Positions 1-12,370 of a stretch of DNA of 64,000 nt are shown here, piece after piece (within the stretch, counting starts at the first letter, position 1; every line of letters begins with the position of its first letter). Both the position numbers and the translations under genes were made by a program. Location: contig LLEY01000170.1 of assembly GCA_001414485.1 (NCBI GenBank), positions 1 through 64,000 on the forward strand, read 5' to 3'. The stretch comes from Calycina herbarum. Taxonomy: Eukaryota; Ascomycota; Leotiomycetes; Helotiales; Pezizellaceae. Under the pieces are notes generated by a model. It saw nothing but the letters and a program-made list of their open reading frames with translations, did no database searches and was not told where the DNA came from.

Positions 1-232
1 CTCTTATACACTTTCTCTTATATACCTAATATATAGAAGAAGGGAAAGAGGAGCAAGAGAGTAGAAAAGTATTGTAATATCCTTTCAACTCTTTACTAAG
101 GGATAGGAGTTATGATTTATAATAAACGCTAGATAATACTTCATAAGCTCTACCCTAGCTACAAATACTAACTTTTACGATTTACGGTTTACGGTATAGT
201 TGTTTCTGACTTTTAGTACATATGAGATGCCG
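1..232. repeat. Truncated end of a CGGCAT-type non-autonomous element
   Basis: A+T-rich sequence cut by the window edge. It ends in TTTACGATTTACGG followed by GAGATGCCG at 224-232. The same arrangement (GATTTACGATTTGG then GGGATGCCG) closes the element at 52430-53475, and related ends occur at 51344 and 51965. I therefore read this as the right end of another family member. Only one end is visible, so its length is unknown. Confidence 0.45.
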
Positions 233-1494
233 TAGCTCTACGTGAATTGTTGTATTTGTCGGTGTTCAACGTTCGAGTTACTAGATATATCATTTTTCCT
301 CCATGTGTCATTTACACGTATTTGATACTTGTCTCTTTGTAGTTACTTTGCTGTATGCCTTGGAAGATCTAGTTAATGACTCAATTGGTCGATAAAGTAT
401 ACCATCTTTGCAGTCTCGTTTGCTGAACTCGGTTGCATTGCGTTCTTGCTGCTCTCACTCCGCAGTATATACAATATAAAAAATATCAAGTTGAAATCTT
501 CATGGAATATGCGTCTTCAAAATGCCAGGTTTATGCGGACCAAATATCTCAAACCGTTGTCTTTACCTGGCATTCTGTCTGCAAACGTTCCTCAAGATCA
601 CCGAAGCGACTAGTGGAGTGAAGTTTTGGAGAAAATTGAAATTCTAACAGGGACAAGAGTTATGGGGTGCTTGCTGGGCAGCGTTCTTGGTTTTCGAACA
701 TGTAAGACGTCTCCTCGTCTAAGATCTGGAGGAAGCGAAGCAGAATTATATGGAGAACTCGACTTCTTGATGCTTTTTCTTTGATGAAGATTTATGATTG
801 TACTCTTACTACTGTCGAAAGTTCAAACACTGTCGAGTTAGTAATATAAATTTTCTCCCTTATCGAGGAGGTGGGGTTCAACATGAGCACGACTACTTGC
901 GTTGCTATCTGGATTATTTTTGGAATCCGAAGTCTCTACTTCGGGTTGGGCGTTAGTACTCTGTCCACTACGAGAATTATCTCAGGTTGTGCAATAACTT
1001 TCTGTAGGTGAAGTTAACACGCCGTGTAAGTATTTAAATGTGAAAAGAACGACATCTAGATACCGCTTCCCTTCCAAGTTTGAGTATGGGCTTCGGAGCA
1101 AAGCTGATTGAGTCTTTAAATGAACGTTTTTATAATCTAGTTAGCAGGCAGAGGGGAGTGTCTTTTTAGACTGAAAGAACGAAAGGTTTGAATAAAGATG
1201 TTGGGTTAGAAAGAGACAGTAAAGACATACATCAAGGCTGGTTTGAACTTTCCATGATAGTTACTCTTCATGCGGCATCCCCCATTTTTAATTGTGCGCT
1301 TATCTTTCATTTATTGCACCTTGTCTGAGTTCTCTGAACTCGAAGTTTTGATTAAAGATACAGAGTATATCCTCAATTATTTTCTCTATAATACTTTCTA
1401 CCCTCTTTGTACTTTTCCCGTTGATGGCAAAATAGTTTTGTCCCTTCTAAGGTTTCTCTTACCACAATCATAGATACACTCCCATACCTCCAGT
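233..1494. other. Intergenic, no gene seen
   Basis: Only short open frames without recognisable domains. The part next to 1495 must contain the 3' untranslated region of the ERG4 gene, which reads leftwards. Confidence 0.5.
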
Positions 1495-3123
1495 CTATAT
1501 ACATCCCGAGAAAATCGATAAATCTAGATCACGTACTATAAACAAGTTAGCCAAGCTCCACGCAATGACGTAAGGAGAGAGAAATACCGGGATAAACAAA
1601 TAAGGCACCCTCCTCTCATACTCAACCCAAGCTTCCCCATACTTCGCCTTGCACTTCTGAATGTCCCTCATCGCCCGATGCGCAATCATAACCGTAAAGA
1701 AAGCGGAATAAAACCAAGGGAAAGGACTATCAAAGCCCGTAATAAAACCCCAAGAAAGGGCGAAGAACAAATCGCAGGTATAATGGATCTTCCTCGCTTT
1801 TCCAAACCATCCATCGCAGAGAATCGTGTCCCCGTTGGGAAGTTTTATCGTCTCGGGGTTATAGATTTCCTGCCATGGAAGTTGAGGGAATGTATGCCTC
1901 TTCACGAAAGTTCCCCGTTCCATCATACGGAAGGAATTCTTTTGTCCGTTTGCGGTATCCCAAACCCAATACACGAACAAATAGGCGATGAAAAAGGCTG
2001 TTAGGGCGTATTTATTCCATGCATAAATAGCCGGATCTCGATTCGCAAGATAAAGTATCGAATGGGCGTAGGAAAAAGGAACACCGGCCATATTCCAAAA
2101 TGTCAATAGGAAACCAAGTTTCTCTTGATACATATCCCACGATGTCGCTATAAGATGTTCACCCTTCGCACAGGCATTGGCGTAGATATAATGCGCCATG
2201 ACGATAAAGCACACCTCACCGGAAACATATCCATATTGCTCATATTGTCTCGCAGCAGCCGCACAACTAAGCCCAAAAAGTATAAACCACGGAATCCTAA
2301 CCTCATAAAACATCTTGAAATCCAACCACATGAACCTCGGATTCAATTCTGCACCCATGAAGAAATCATATATCGGATACCCCGTAATTCGATGTTGAGC
2401 ACCCCTCCAGAAAGCAGAGAAATATGTGAAGAAGGAAGCGAGGAAGCCGGAGAGAATGGCTACGGACATAATTGGTCCGTATTCGTCGAGGAATGTATAG
2501 ATGGGGAAGAGCCCTGTGAAATGGAGGACCCCCATTACGAAGATGGTAAGGTAGAAAGATGAGAATGCCGAGTTGTAGTACATGAGTTTCTTGCCGCCTT
2601 CGTGAAGGAGAGGTTTTCCATAGCAGGTAAAGCCGGGCATGAAGAGGTAGCAGAGAGCTTCAAAGATGTAGTATGTCCAGTAGATTTTCCAGGCTCGGAG
2701 ATGGGGGAAGGCTCCCGTCTCATTTGAAGTTAGTCGTGTGGTTTGGAAGATTTGAAATCTCAATTAGTTCAAACTCACATAAATCAAACCCCCCAAATGC
2801 AGCCCAAACTCCCCCAATGTCTGCCCTTTCTCCGGAACAGGAAACTGCCCGTCATAATACGTAGCTCCAATCCAGAGGTAATACATGAGCAACGGAGACC
2901 CAATGATAATAGCCAAAGTACCGAAGGAGCCACCGAATTCAGAATGGTCCGAGTTATCGACTCTGTGATCCATTCCTTCCCGCCATCCCCCAGTTTTATG
3001 CTCCGTTGCGAAATCTTCGACGGATTTCTTCTCCTCTGGTTTTTGGGCGGGCTTGGAAACGGGCTTAGCTTTAGCTTGGGGTTTGAGGGATCTTGACCCT
3101 TTGGTGTTGGTGTTTACTGCCAT
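1495..3123 (-). CDS. ERG4: Delta(24(24(1)))-sterol reductase (C-24(28) sterol reductase)
   Basis: Two exons, 3123-2779 and 2718-1495, give 522 aa. The 60-bp intron has a GTGAGT donor and a GACTAAC branch site, and removing it joins GLIY to TGAFPH in frame. The product is a polytopic ER membrane protein of the ERG4/ERG24 family. Near the C-terminus the signature [10 protein letters not shown] follows LCDGWFGK, then [10 protein letters not shown] and a KYGEAWVEY motif, a set that matches ERG4 better than the C-14 reductase ERG24. ERG4 reduces the C24(28) double bond in the last step of ergosterol synthesis, using NADPH. The hydrophilic N-terminus (about 60 aa, Lys/Pro-rich) makes it slightly longer than the yeast enzyme. 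It looks intact. The specific step assigned rests on motif recognition, not on alignment. Confidence 0.93.
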
Positions 3124-3937
3124 TTTGGGGATTTGTTGGACGTGTACCCCTCTTTTTCTGTTCGGACATGTTAATTACAACTCGGGGTTTTGGGGAATAT
3201 CACTTATTTACCAGCTCTCACACCAATACTGCTCCAATTCAACTCGACAAGACGCAAGAATTCATCAGAAAAATATAAGAGGGGACGAGGTACATATCAA
3301 TATTTCCGTCGGAACGGATGTACAAATGCCTACCGTGCCTCGGAGTGCTGTGCCTCTTTCAGGTACAAGCACGCACGGCGCGGTCCCTTGGTAACTCCGA
3401 TTCGACGCAAATAATGGAGACAATTGGATAATTCTAGCCCACGAGAAACTGAGAAATACTTCTCAATTTTTACTTTATTGTTTCAAAGGACCGTGATAGG
3501 CCAGATGAATGACGTATGGCGTGTCTTGCTCGCTTGGCTCAGGGGAAATGTGGGGTGAGTACGAATACGTTCTCCGTGGATTTCAAATCTCCACTTAGTC
3601 TACTTCTTGTCATCCGTACCTTTGTCATCCACGAGGTTTGTTCTCAAATCCAAAGAGAACGTTGTTGTTCGGAGAAGAGAGCAGAAGGGGAAGCAGCCGA
3701 CTGAAGCAGAGGAAAAAGAGATAATGGAAATGGATATGAAACATCTTAGATACTTGTAGAACCGCGATTCGGATGTTAGTTATCTCAGAAAGTCATGAGA
3801 CTTGATTATTCCAAACAGCTTCGAATAATGCAATCGAGAGATTGATCGAAAGTGTGCAAGTTTACATTCTCTAACTCACTTACTACCGGAAATTATCTTT
3901 TCCAAGACCACTAACCATCGATGAGCTGTTGACAAGT
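3124..3937. other. ERG4 upstream region / AA9 downstream region
   Basis: About 0.8 kb between the 5' end of ERG4 and the stop codon of the AA9 gene, both on the minus strand. I see no further gene and no convincing sterol-response motif. Confidence 0.5.
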
Positions 3938-5086
3938 TCATTCTCCATTCCACACAGGAGGCCCAGGGATATCATAGGTCTAGATGAGTTAGGATACGAT
4001 TTAATACCGAAAGGAGACTTACGGTCTTGTTGTACCAAGCATCAGAGTATATATTGATATTGACGCGAGGATCTAAATCCAGTTAGCCAAAAGTTTCTCA
4101 ACAGCGAAAAATATTTCTTCCATCCAGACGAGCGATAGCGATAGCTCCCCAGGAATCCCCATCCTGAACGCAAAATAGCAAAAACACGGAACAGAGAACA
4201 TACCATCCATCCTCCAAACCCCCGGCAACTTGGCCCTAAACTCCTTCCCAGGAAGTTTCCCCTCCTTCTCCCCTCTTCCTGCTTTCCGCGAAACCTTGAG
4301 ATGGGCACACTCCATATACCTATCACTCCTTAACAAAAGATTTCAAATATGCCAAGAATCCAACTCACCACTGAGGTTTATTCTCAATATGCAACGCCAC
4401 AATCTCGTTTCGTAAAAGATACTCCCCCTCCTTCAAACTCCTTGGAATCGTCTCAGTCCAAACATTCGGAGCTCCAGTCCAATCCTGGAATTGTCTCTGG
4501 AACCATTGTCCCTCCACGATGGTACCAGATAACAACCCGTGCTGCCCGATTTTGAACCATGAGGCTTCCGAAGCGTTGAAAGATGGTGAGTTGCATGGTC
4601 CGTTGCAAGAGGCAATCCAGGCGATCATAGGGCCGACGTTGTGGAGCCAGCTGGCGGTTTGTTAGTGTTTGTTGGAAGAGGGGATGAAAACGGGGGATGG
4701 AGGATAGGGAGAGGTACTAGTAGTATATCGCGCTGATATTTTGACCTGCTTCGATGGGGATACTTGTCACCGCTGGAGTACCTGGAGTGTTGCAGGTCAT
4801 GGCTAGGGATGTGGGATCGAATATTGGATCTATTGATGCCCAAGATCGATTGATGAGCCATGGCTGACCAACTTGGGAATCGGGGGTATCATTTGGGTTG
4901 TATCTTTGAGGTTGGAAATATCAGCATTCAATCGTGGCAAAGTGACTGCAAGAGGGAGGGAGGAAGAAATGGGAAAACGTACCCTCTGTACCAAGTATCA
5001 CCGACGGTATAGTTACTCACGCCCCCATGGGCTAGACCTGTGGGCAACAAGACTGAAACCGAGAATAGAAACAATAGAGTAAACAT
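3938..5086 (-). CDS. AA9 lytic polysaccharide monooxygenase (formerly GH61), secreted
   Basis: Six exons: 5086-4983, 4903-4718, 4650-4369, 4319-4204, 4072-4023 and 3979-3938. They give 259 aa, the usual size for a single-domain AA9, and all phases close. A signal peptide (MFTLLFLFSVSVLLP...GLA) ends just before HGGVSNY, so His becomes residue 1 of the mature protein and supplies half of the copper histidine brace. The second His is in WLHNVGPMIAW and the axial Tyr in QWYMECAHL. Later motifs are LPGKEFRAKLPGVW, DDPRVNINIYSD and the terminal YDIPGPPVW. The last two introns are 131 and 43 bp, and both have CTAAC branch sites. AA9 enzymes oxidatively cleave cellulose or xyloglucan outside the cell. 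No CBM1 is present. The gene is divergent from the CE1 esterase at 5733. Confidence 0.92.
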
Positions 5087-5732
5087 CTTGGACTGTGTGA
5101 GAACGAAGAAAAGAGCAAGCCAAGTGTCGTGGGAAGAACCCAAGGGATAACCCAGATCTTGGAACTAGCCCACAGAGTATCCGTACCATGCCTTCGCCAC
5201 TTTCGCCCTGACAAGCGTATGGAGGAAAAACTCCCACAACCAATACAATTCCAATCTACAAAGCTTCTCAGCCATGTGCCGAACAAGGCATCAGCCGTAA
5301 ACCAGTGTATTGGGCGAAGAATGACCTCCTATCCTTTCAGTGCGCATGACACCACGGCGGAATCTGCAGAAGCAGGCTGAAGAACGATCTTCCGGTCCAA
5401 AGTTTTGAAAGGAAGGAATTGCGGGGAATTCAATATGGAGGCTCCATTGCTAAATGGAGATCTGGGGTTCGTTTATGGAAGCCCCACACCCGGGTATTTC
5501 AGAATGTGGTGTGGGAGAAAGCTTGAATCTTGCCTCTGTTTCAATCCCTGTTCAGGCTAAGAAGTATAGGACGAGTTCATTTACTTGAATTGAGATGTTT
5601 GGGGAAATTCGAGGTCTTACATCACTCTTGTGATGGTTTGAGGTACAAAATGCCGGAACCTCGCTCTTTTCTTGGAATAAAAGTCTTGGCTTGATATCAA
5701 CTTTCCTTGTCGTCTTTTCGGGATTTCAAAAG
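5087..5732. promoter_or_regulatory. Shared divergent promoter of the AA9 and CE1 genes
   Basis: 645 bp separate the start codons of two oppositely transcribed secreted plant-polysaccharide enzymes. A GGCTAA hexamer, the consensus for the xylanase activator XlnR/Xyr1, lies at 5555-5560. GCGGGG (5421-5426) and CTGGGG (5462-5467) fit the CreA/Cre1 carbon-catabolite repressor consensus SYGGRG. These are short motifs and chance hits are possible. Co-regulation is inferred from the layout. Confidence 0.45.
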
Positions 5733-6866
5733 ATGCGTTTCTTAACCATTGTCAATACGCTTATGGTGCCGGTGCTTGCCCAAGCTGCAGCCCTGACGAG
5801 AGTATCAAATTATGGTGGCACTGCCAGTTCAAAAGCAGAAATGTAACGACAGCCACACCACATCTGAACATTCTGCTAATTCTTACATTCTAGGTGGGTC
5901 TACAAGCCAGATAACGTGAAGGAAAATCCGGCCTTAGTTGTAAGAACATTCTTCCTTTTCGAATTCACGGGGGGAATTTTGGACTCCTTGTGCAACAGAA
6001 GATATACTGATCTCGCCGCTAGGTGGTCATTCACTCCTGTCAATCCACTGCCTCCCAATACTTTAACAACGCCAAAATACCATGGCATGCGGGATCCGAT
6101 GCTGGTGGATACATCACTGTATGGCCAACTAGCCCAAACAGCGGAACATGCTGGGACGTGAGCTCATCCAAGTCCCTCAAAAGAGACGGAGGTGGAGACT
6201 CGACTGCCATTGCAAACATGATCAAATATGCAATTCCACAGTATAAAATCAACCCAGAGAGAGTTTATGTAACAGGCGGTTCTTCAGGAGCCATGATGGG
6301 AAATGTCTTAGCAGCGACATATCCAGACTTGATCAAGGCTGTGTCTGTATACTCTGGTGTAGCTGCTGGTTGTTTCGTTGGCCAAGGTGTTGCACAATGG
6401 AATAACGCTTGCAGTAAGTTCCCTCGACTTTGGAAATGGCTTGAAGTTGACTTTTATCAGGCGGAGGAACAAGCACCAATACCCAAGCTGGATGGGCAAA
6501 AATCGTTGAAGACATGTATCCAGGATATAATGGAACCCGACCAAAGATGCAGGTTTGGCATGGATCTGCAGACTCAACGATCGCTCCTCAAAACTACCAA
6601 GAAGAACTGAAGCAATGGACTGGAGTGTTTGGAGTTACTATGACGGCATCCGCCAATAAGGCAAACACACCTGAGGCATCATATGTAAGCTCTCCCTCCT
6701 ATTTCTCAACAACTAACCGAATCAGAAAAAAGACAGAACTGACTTCCCAATTCCTTAGACAACGTCTGACTACGGACCAAACGTGCAAGGTATCTATGGC
6801 CTAGGGGTAGGCCATTCGGTCCCTTCTCACTTGAAGGTTTCTGAGGCTTGGTTCTCTCTTCCATAA
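5733..6866 (+). CDS. Acetyl xylan esterase / feruloyl-esterase-like, CE1 family, secreted
   Basis: Five exons: 5733-5842, 5894-5939, 6023-6413, 6461-6684 and 6759-6866. They give 292 aa, with every phase closing. The signal peptide is MRFLTIVNTLMVPVLAQA. The CE1 alpha/beta-hydrolase core shows VVIHSCQSTAS, GTCWDVSSSKSLKRDGGGDS, the nucleophile elbow TGGSSGAMM (Ser), then WHGSADSTIAPQNY (Asp) and GVGHSVP (His). The AGCFVG and WNNACSGG segments are typical of fungal Axe1-type enzymes, which remove acetyl groups from xylan. No cellulose-binding module is attached. It pairs head to head with the AA9 LPMO, fitting a joint role in hemicellulose/cellulose breakdown. Acetyl versus feruloyl specificity cannot be settled from sequence, but overall similarity favours acetyl xylan esterase. 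Confidence 0.92.
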
Positions 6867-7642
6867 AGATCCCAACAATGAAATGGGGGATAGATATTTG
6901 GAACAAAATCATGTACATAGCTATCAATTTTGGCGTAAATGTAATCAAGAATAACATCAATTTCTTGTGCGGAAAGAAGAGATTCCTCCAGTGGTTGTGT
7001 GACACGCCTTGAAACTTCTTGGCAATGGAACAATGGGTAGCCTTGCTTTCCATAATTGCCTCCTCTTGTCTGCTCACTTCGTTTCTGCCGACTCTAAACG
7101 TTGTCCAACAACTCCAAATCTCGTCTTGTTTGCCTATGTTCTTGCCATAACCAAAACTGGCGTCTTGAAAGGGAGACGGGTTATCGTAGAAGCCTCGATT
7201 GCTTCATTGGGATGGCAAACAGCGGTTGGTGGCATTTCCGATGCTCGTATAACGTTACTGATACTTGGACAGACATCCGAAAGTCTTCTATGTCATGCGA
7301 CGAGAAGGAGGGCATGCAGTACGGTGGTGGCGATAGGAGAGGGGCAGTTGATGTTGGGTGGTTGAGGAGTTGAGTGGATTGCGACCGTGGAAATCTCACG
7401 ATATCTTGGCCCTGCAGTCAGCCGCCGCCTTCCCCAGTTTTGCCTCCGGCAATTGCCCCAGCAGCACCTCGAGTTTTGACAAGCCCAACCAACACCAACT
7501 TCACTTCGGCGCCCATTTTCTTCGCAGAATTGATTGGTAGCTTTGATGCTCAAACCAGATTGACAAGTAGTTTCGCTTCTTTAATACCACATCCCTTCCC
7601 AACCCTCGGTATTTCCCTATCGCGAAGCTATCGAATGCGACA
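6867..7642. other. Intergenic, no gene seen
   Basis: About 0.78 kb holding the 3' end of the CE1 transcript and the 5' leader of the ankyrin gene. Open frames here are short and overlap on both strands without recognisable domains. Confidence 0.5.
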
Positions 7643-10600
7643 ATGGCAAAGACCGAGTTGAAGCGCGCAAGGTCGAGATCCACAACGAATACAACGGAAG
7701 AACGTCTAGAACCACAGCTGCTGAGGGCAGTCGAGGACGAAGATGAAGAAAAAGGACTGGAAAAGCTGCGCGGGCTCATCAACGAAGCTAGAGCAAAAAG
7801 CCAGCTACAGGATCACCATTTGCGGATTGCCTTGATGCGAAGTTCGCTCAAGAACAAGATTGCAGCAACAAGATATTTATTATCTGAAGGGGCACCTCCA
7901 AATGGAACCTCGGGGAACCTGGCATCGCCTCTGCTACGGAGCGTGGAGAGAGATCATATCGCCATCGTGGGGGAGCTTCTGAGGCATGGAGCAGACCCAG
8001 AGAGCTCAGACAAGAAGGGCAGAACGTGTTTGAATATGGCAGCTTGGAAAGGGCATTGGAACATACTTGGGCTTCTTATAAAAAACGGCGCTGATCTCAA
8101 TGCGAAAGATAGTAAAGGTGCTTTTCCGAGATGTTATTTTGAGGGGTTGGGAAGATGCTAATATTCTGTAGGGAGGAATGTTCTTCACAATCTTGCTGCA
8201 GATAAGGCCATGAACTGGGGCGATTCGGTTGTTGAACTTCTATTGAAGGAAAGGAATCTGGATTCCGAAGCACAAGACGAAACGAAAAGAACACCTCTGA
8301 TTTGGGCTTGCGCCGAAGGGAAGAGGCGTTTGGCCGAACAACTCCTCACCCGCCCCTTATCCAGAGCGAACATAGATGCCACTGAGATCAGAGATAAGAC
8401 AAGTCTACATCTTGCGGCTATACACAATCGAGACGATATAGTCCAGTTGCTCGTATCATACGGGGCGGACGTTCATGCTCAGTCCGACGGAGGATGGACT
8501 CCTTTCCACAACGCTTGCAAGAATGGAAATGAAAAAACTGTACGGCAACTTGTAAAAGCGGGCTCTGATATCAATGGCAAACTTCTCAATGGCATGTCCG
8601 GACTACATTTGGCGGCCGAGGGAGGAAATGTTGAAGTTGTAAAATACCTCCTTAGTTTCAAATACATCAAGAGGACTGCGAGGGATAGTTTTGGGAGCAC
8701 GCCGTGAGTAAACAACCGGTCAATTGCAGATTCCTTCTAACTTACTTAGGTTCTTACGTGCTGCCCAGAACAAACGAAATGAAATTGTTGATTTACTGGC
8801 CCCGTTCAATAACTTGGATTTTCTTTCTGCAGATGCCATTGGGGCCTGTAAAGGCTTCTCAGCTACAATTGTGGATTTTGGAAATTATTCCCATGGCAAC
8901 AAGGCAGAGAGACAAGCGGTCGGAAACAAAACGGAGAAAAAGACGATATACGAGCTTCTTTACGCTCGCGATACTATTAACCCTAGAAAACCGGCCGTCA
9001 CAATACGTCCCAAGCCATCCGAATTTCGATGGATCCATCTTCCAGCCAACAATATGGCTTGGGTTGAATCACTTCTCACGAAACTCTTTATCGAAGAAGG
9101 GGGTAACGATATTGATGGCTTCAAGGCTCTCGAGCGTTCTTTAACTAATCAGCATCGTGGACATCGTAGCCACTCTCATTTTATGAGACCATTGTGCCAG
9201 AAAACTACAAGATCAGTGCCCAAGCAGCCGGAGACTGACACTCCCAAAATTGTGCTTAATGGACCTGGAGCGAAACCTACGGATGATCCCCGACCATTAT
9301 CGCGAACATCTACTGCTACATCTGGAGATCTCATCACTTCCCTTAGTGATCTCGCCAAAGATGACACAAAGTCGGCACAAAAGGATAAGTCGAAAAAAGG
9401 AAAGGGGAGTAAATCTCCGAAACCGATCCCAGAAACACCCACACCCAAAGAAATCCGTAAGCTAAATTATTTTAACAAAAGTACTGCCCCGCCTAGCTCA
9501 CCTGGCCGAAAAGAGTTTCCACAAACATCTCGAGGCAATTTGTTTCTGTTCATGCCATATCTTCACTTCGAGAGCAGTGAAAGATGTGATAGGATGCAGG
9601 CAGCTATTGAACGAGCAGAGAACCGACGGGTGCACCAACGTCATGATACAGCTAGTAGTCATGATGAGATGCTCATTCGTGCACATTTGGCATCTTCGAC
9701 CACCTCGCTTCATGTCCGGCGGACATTAGGTATGTTGACAGAGGCCTTTCTTACCCCCTACACCCTCAATGTTATTTTCTTTCGGTCGGCTCACTACTCA
9801 GTATACATTGAACACTATTGCGTATTGTGCCAAAGGGTCTAGGAGAATAGAAATCATTGTAGGGAAAGGATATGATAAGTAGATATCTGGTTCACTCTTA
9901 CAGTTGTTTCTAGTCTTCCGCGCCCATGGCATAATAGTTTGAATATATTGATGTACTGAGTCATTGCCCTGTGAATAATGTAACCAAAAATTACTGTACA
10001 TTCTTTGAGATGAGAGTGCATATTCATTGAAATAAAAAGAGTTGATATCAGATCATCCGCGCTACGAAGTTGTGGTTTCAATTATTTAGAGCAGTGATAC
10101 TTTGAGCCCTAAATTGCTGTAAATTCTACTTGATTCATTTCAACTGTTTGCTTCCATAACTAACTATCCGATCTTCCAGATCAAAGCTTTTATCACAACA
10201 TCGATACCCAAGCGCGAGATAAGGACCAAGTTGTATATCGATACCAAAAGAACCGTAGCGAGAATCCTCGCAAAGACCCAAATATTGTTATGGTCGATCA
10301 ACTATGGATGTGGGTGCTCGGTAAAGACTTGGTCATCACAGCTTTTCCCCAGAGATGGGGACAACCTAAACGAGACCCTTTGAATGTCCTTGACAGTATT
10401 ATCGAAGACATAAACGACACAACTCGCGAGCCCGTGCAATCAGTCTATGATTTGGCTATGGTCATCACAGGCCGCTGTTGTGGAGTCTTTGATCGTCATC
10501 GTGGAGGAGATGAGGATTACCAATTCCTGGATATGTTCGAATCCAGCATCGGAAACGCAACAGACAACGACTCCCGTCTCTTCGACGACTTCAACAACGC

Positions 10601-11648
10601 CTCTCGCCATGCATCCGCCTGGCTCCAACACCACAGACGCATCAACCGCCCCTCTCGAATCATGCCCTCCACCTCCTACGCCCCCGACAAATCATTCAAC
10701 GAAGCCGAATCAAGCGACCTTCACAACTCAGAAGATTTCACCCGCGGCCCAGAATTCATCGACAAACTCCTAGACATAGGTCAAGAAACCAATCTCCTCG
10801 CCGAAACAAAAGACATCCGCGACGAACTTAACATGATCCGAAAGGTGCTCGAAGACCAACAACACGTCCTCCCCACAATCGAAACGGCCATCTGCGAGAT
10901 CTACGCCGAGGAACAAATTGGTCAAAAAGAAGTCAAGAAAACTTTCGCGAATCAATCTAAAACTGTATCTACACATATAAAAGATATCGATCGAATGGAT
11001 AAACAAGCTTCCAAAATCTATATCTCTGTAACCGATATGTTGGATTTGAAACAAAAACATGCTAACGCTTTTGAAGCGAGGTTTGCAAGGGATCAGGCGA
11101 CTGCTACGGCGAGACAGAGTCAGACTGTTATGGTTTTTACGATTGTTACGATTATTTTTTTGCCGATGAGTTTTTTAGCGGCGGTGTTTACTATTAATGT
11201 TAAGGAGTTTCCGAGGGATGCGGAAGGCGGGAATACGAGTTTACCGCTTGCGTGGGTGGCGAAGTATATGTTTGGGATTGGATTGTCCATCTCGTTCCCT
11301 ATGATATTCTTTGCTTTTTACTTGGATGATATTGGGGAGATGTTGAGAAGGGTTAGGGGTTGGAGATGGAAGGGACGGAAGAAGGCAAGGGATGGGAGGG
11401 AGAGTGTTAGTGATGCCTTTGAGGGGGATGGGAAGAGTGTTTTGGATATGCTGGTTATGGATCAGGTTTTCAGTGTTGCGAGGAGTGCAAGAAAGTCGGT
11501 CGAGAATGGGGGGTGGATTAGAGAGAGATTCTCGGGGAGTGTGGGGAGACCTGGGACGGATGGGGGGAGTTTGAAGGGAGGGTTGAGGAAGGAGAATACG
11601 GGTTTCAGGATAAAGAATAGTGTTGATATTGAGAGGGGGGTGCGATGA
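7643..11648 (+). CDS. Ankyrin-repeat protein fused to a CorA-like membrane domain
   Basis: Four exons: 7643-8117, 8172-8703, 8750-9729 and 10180-11648. They give 1151 aa, with all phases closing. Residues about 60-390 are ankyrin repeats (LLRHGADPES, GRTCLNMAAWKGH, TSLHLAAIHNRDDI, SGLHLAAEGGNVEVV). A basic, Ser/Pro-rich linker follows. From about 640 a CorA-like region begins (RRTLDQ, ARDKDQVVYR, DQLWMWVLGKDLVITAFPQRWG) with a long helical segment and two membrane helices near 978-1000 and 1026-1046. The GMN motif that follows the first helix in true CorA/Mrs2 magnesium channels is not seen; FTIN stands there. Magnesium transport is therefore doubtful, and a signalling or scaffold role on a membrane is as likely. 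The third intron (9730-10179) is 450 bp, far longer than its neighbours. Confidence 0.88.
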
Positions 11649-12370
11649 AGAGGGTTTTGCGTTCAATTCTTCCCCTCGACAATCGAACGTCTTGATGAAA
11701 TTACAGAGCGTACCCTCACACGAATCTCAGCTGGAAGTCAGGCTTTATGGAGGCCAAGAATGTTTTCTACGAAACGGAAGATGTCATTTTTGGGGCCCGG
11801 AGGCTAGAGGTTGGAATGACGCTCTTCCAGCGGCGGCCTGAGCTGATGTTGGTTTTTGGATGTCATATATATGTATATCTTCCTAGATTAATTTACTTGA
11901 TGTATCTTAAATGTCATTGTTTATGTGAGGGAGGTGGGCGTTGCTCCTTGAATGGGTACTTTCCTTTCGATGGCACGAAACGATGTTGTTCGAGAAGGGT
12001 TAGAAGAATTAGCAATTGTTGATTCTCCTAAATATTCCGGTACAATACTTGTCATTATCCGAGATCTACTGAAGCAATAAGGAAAGAGGTGTACATGAAG
12101 CAATGACCGAGTATCTTGAAGTCCACAGATGGATGTATTTGATAAATAGATTCATCGAGGAAGAGAAAACCAATAGCTTGGTCTGTTGATTTCTTTAGCG
12201 TTGGCACTACAAGTTTGACGCCATCACCATTTTGGTCCCGACTTGATGACAATCTGTCGATGACACCTAAACTTGTTTAGAACGAAAACCATGGTGTATA
12301 TTAATCAATAAAAAACCGGTATCTCATCTCACGCACCACTTTCTCCCTTGTATCTCTCCCATTTTCCGAG
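11649..12370. other. Intergenic, no gene seen
   Basis: Downstream region of the ankyrin/CorA-like gene and leader of the GT32 gene. No domain-like open frame. Confidence 0.5.

Noticed and set aside
4164..4203. 40-bp intron (GTATGT...TTCAG) in the AA9 gene giving a C-terminus WGFLGSYRYRSS
   Set aside because: Too short, and it lacks a branch site. The longer intron to 4073 has CTAAC...TTTAG and restores the family motif DDPRVNINIYS.
8704..9144. Plus-strand frame overlapping the ankyrin gene start of exon 3
   Set aside because: Shadow of the real exon 8750-9729 in another frame, without any domain.
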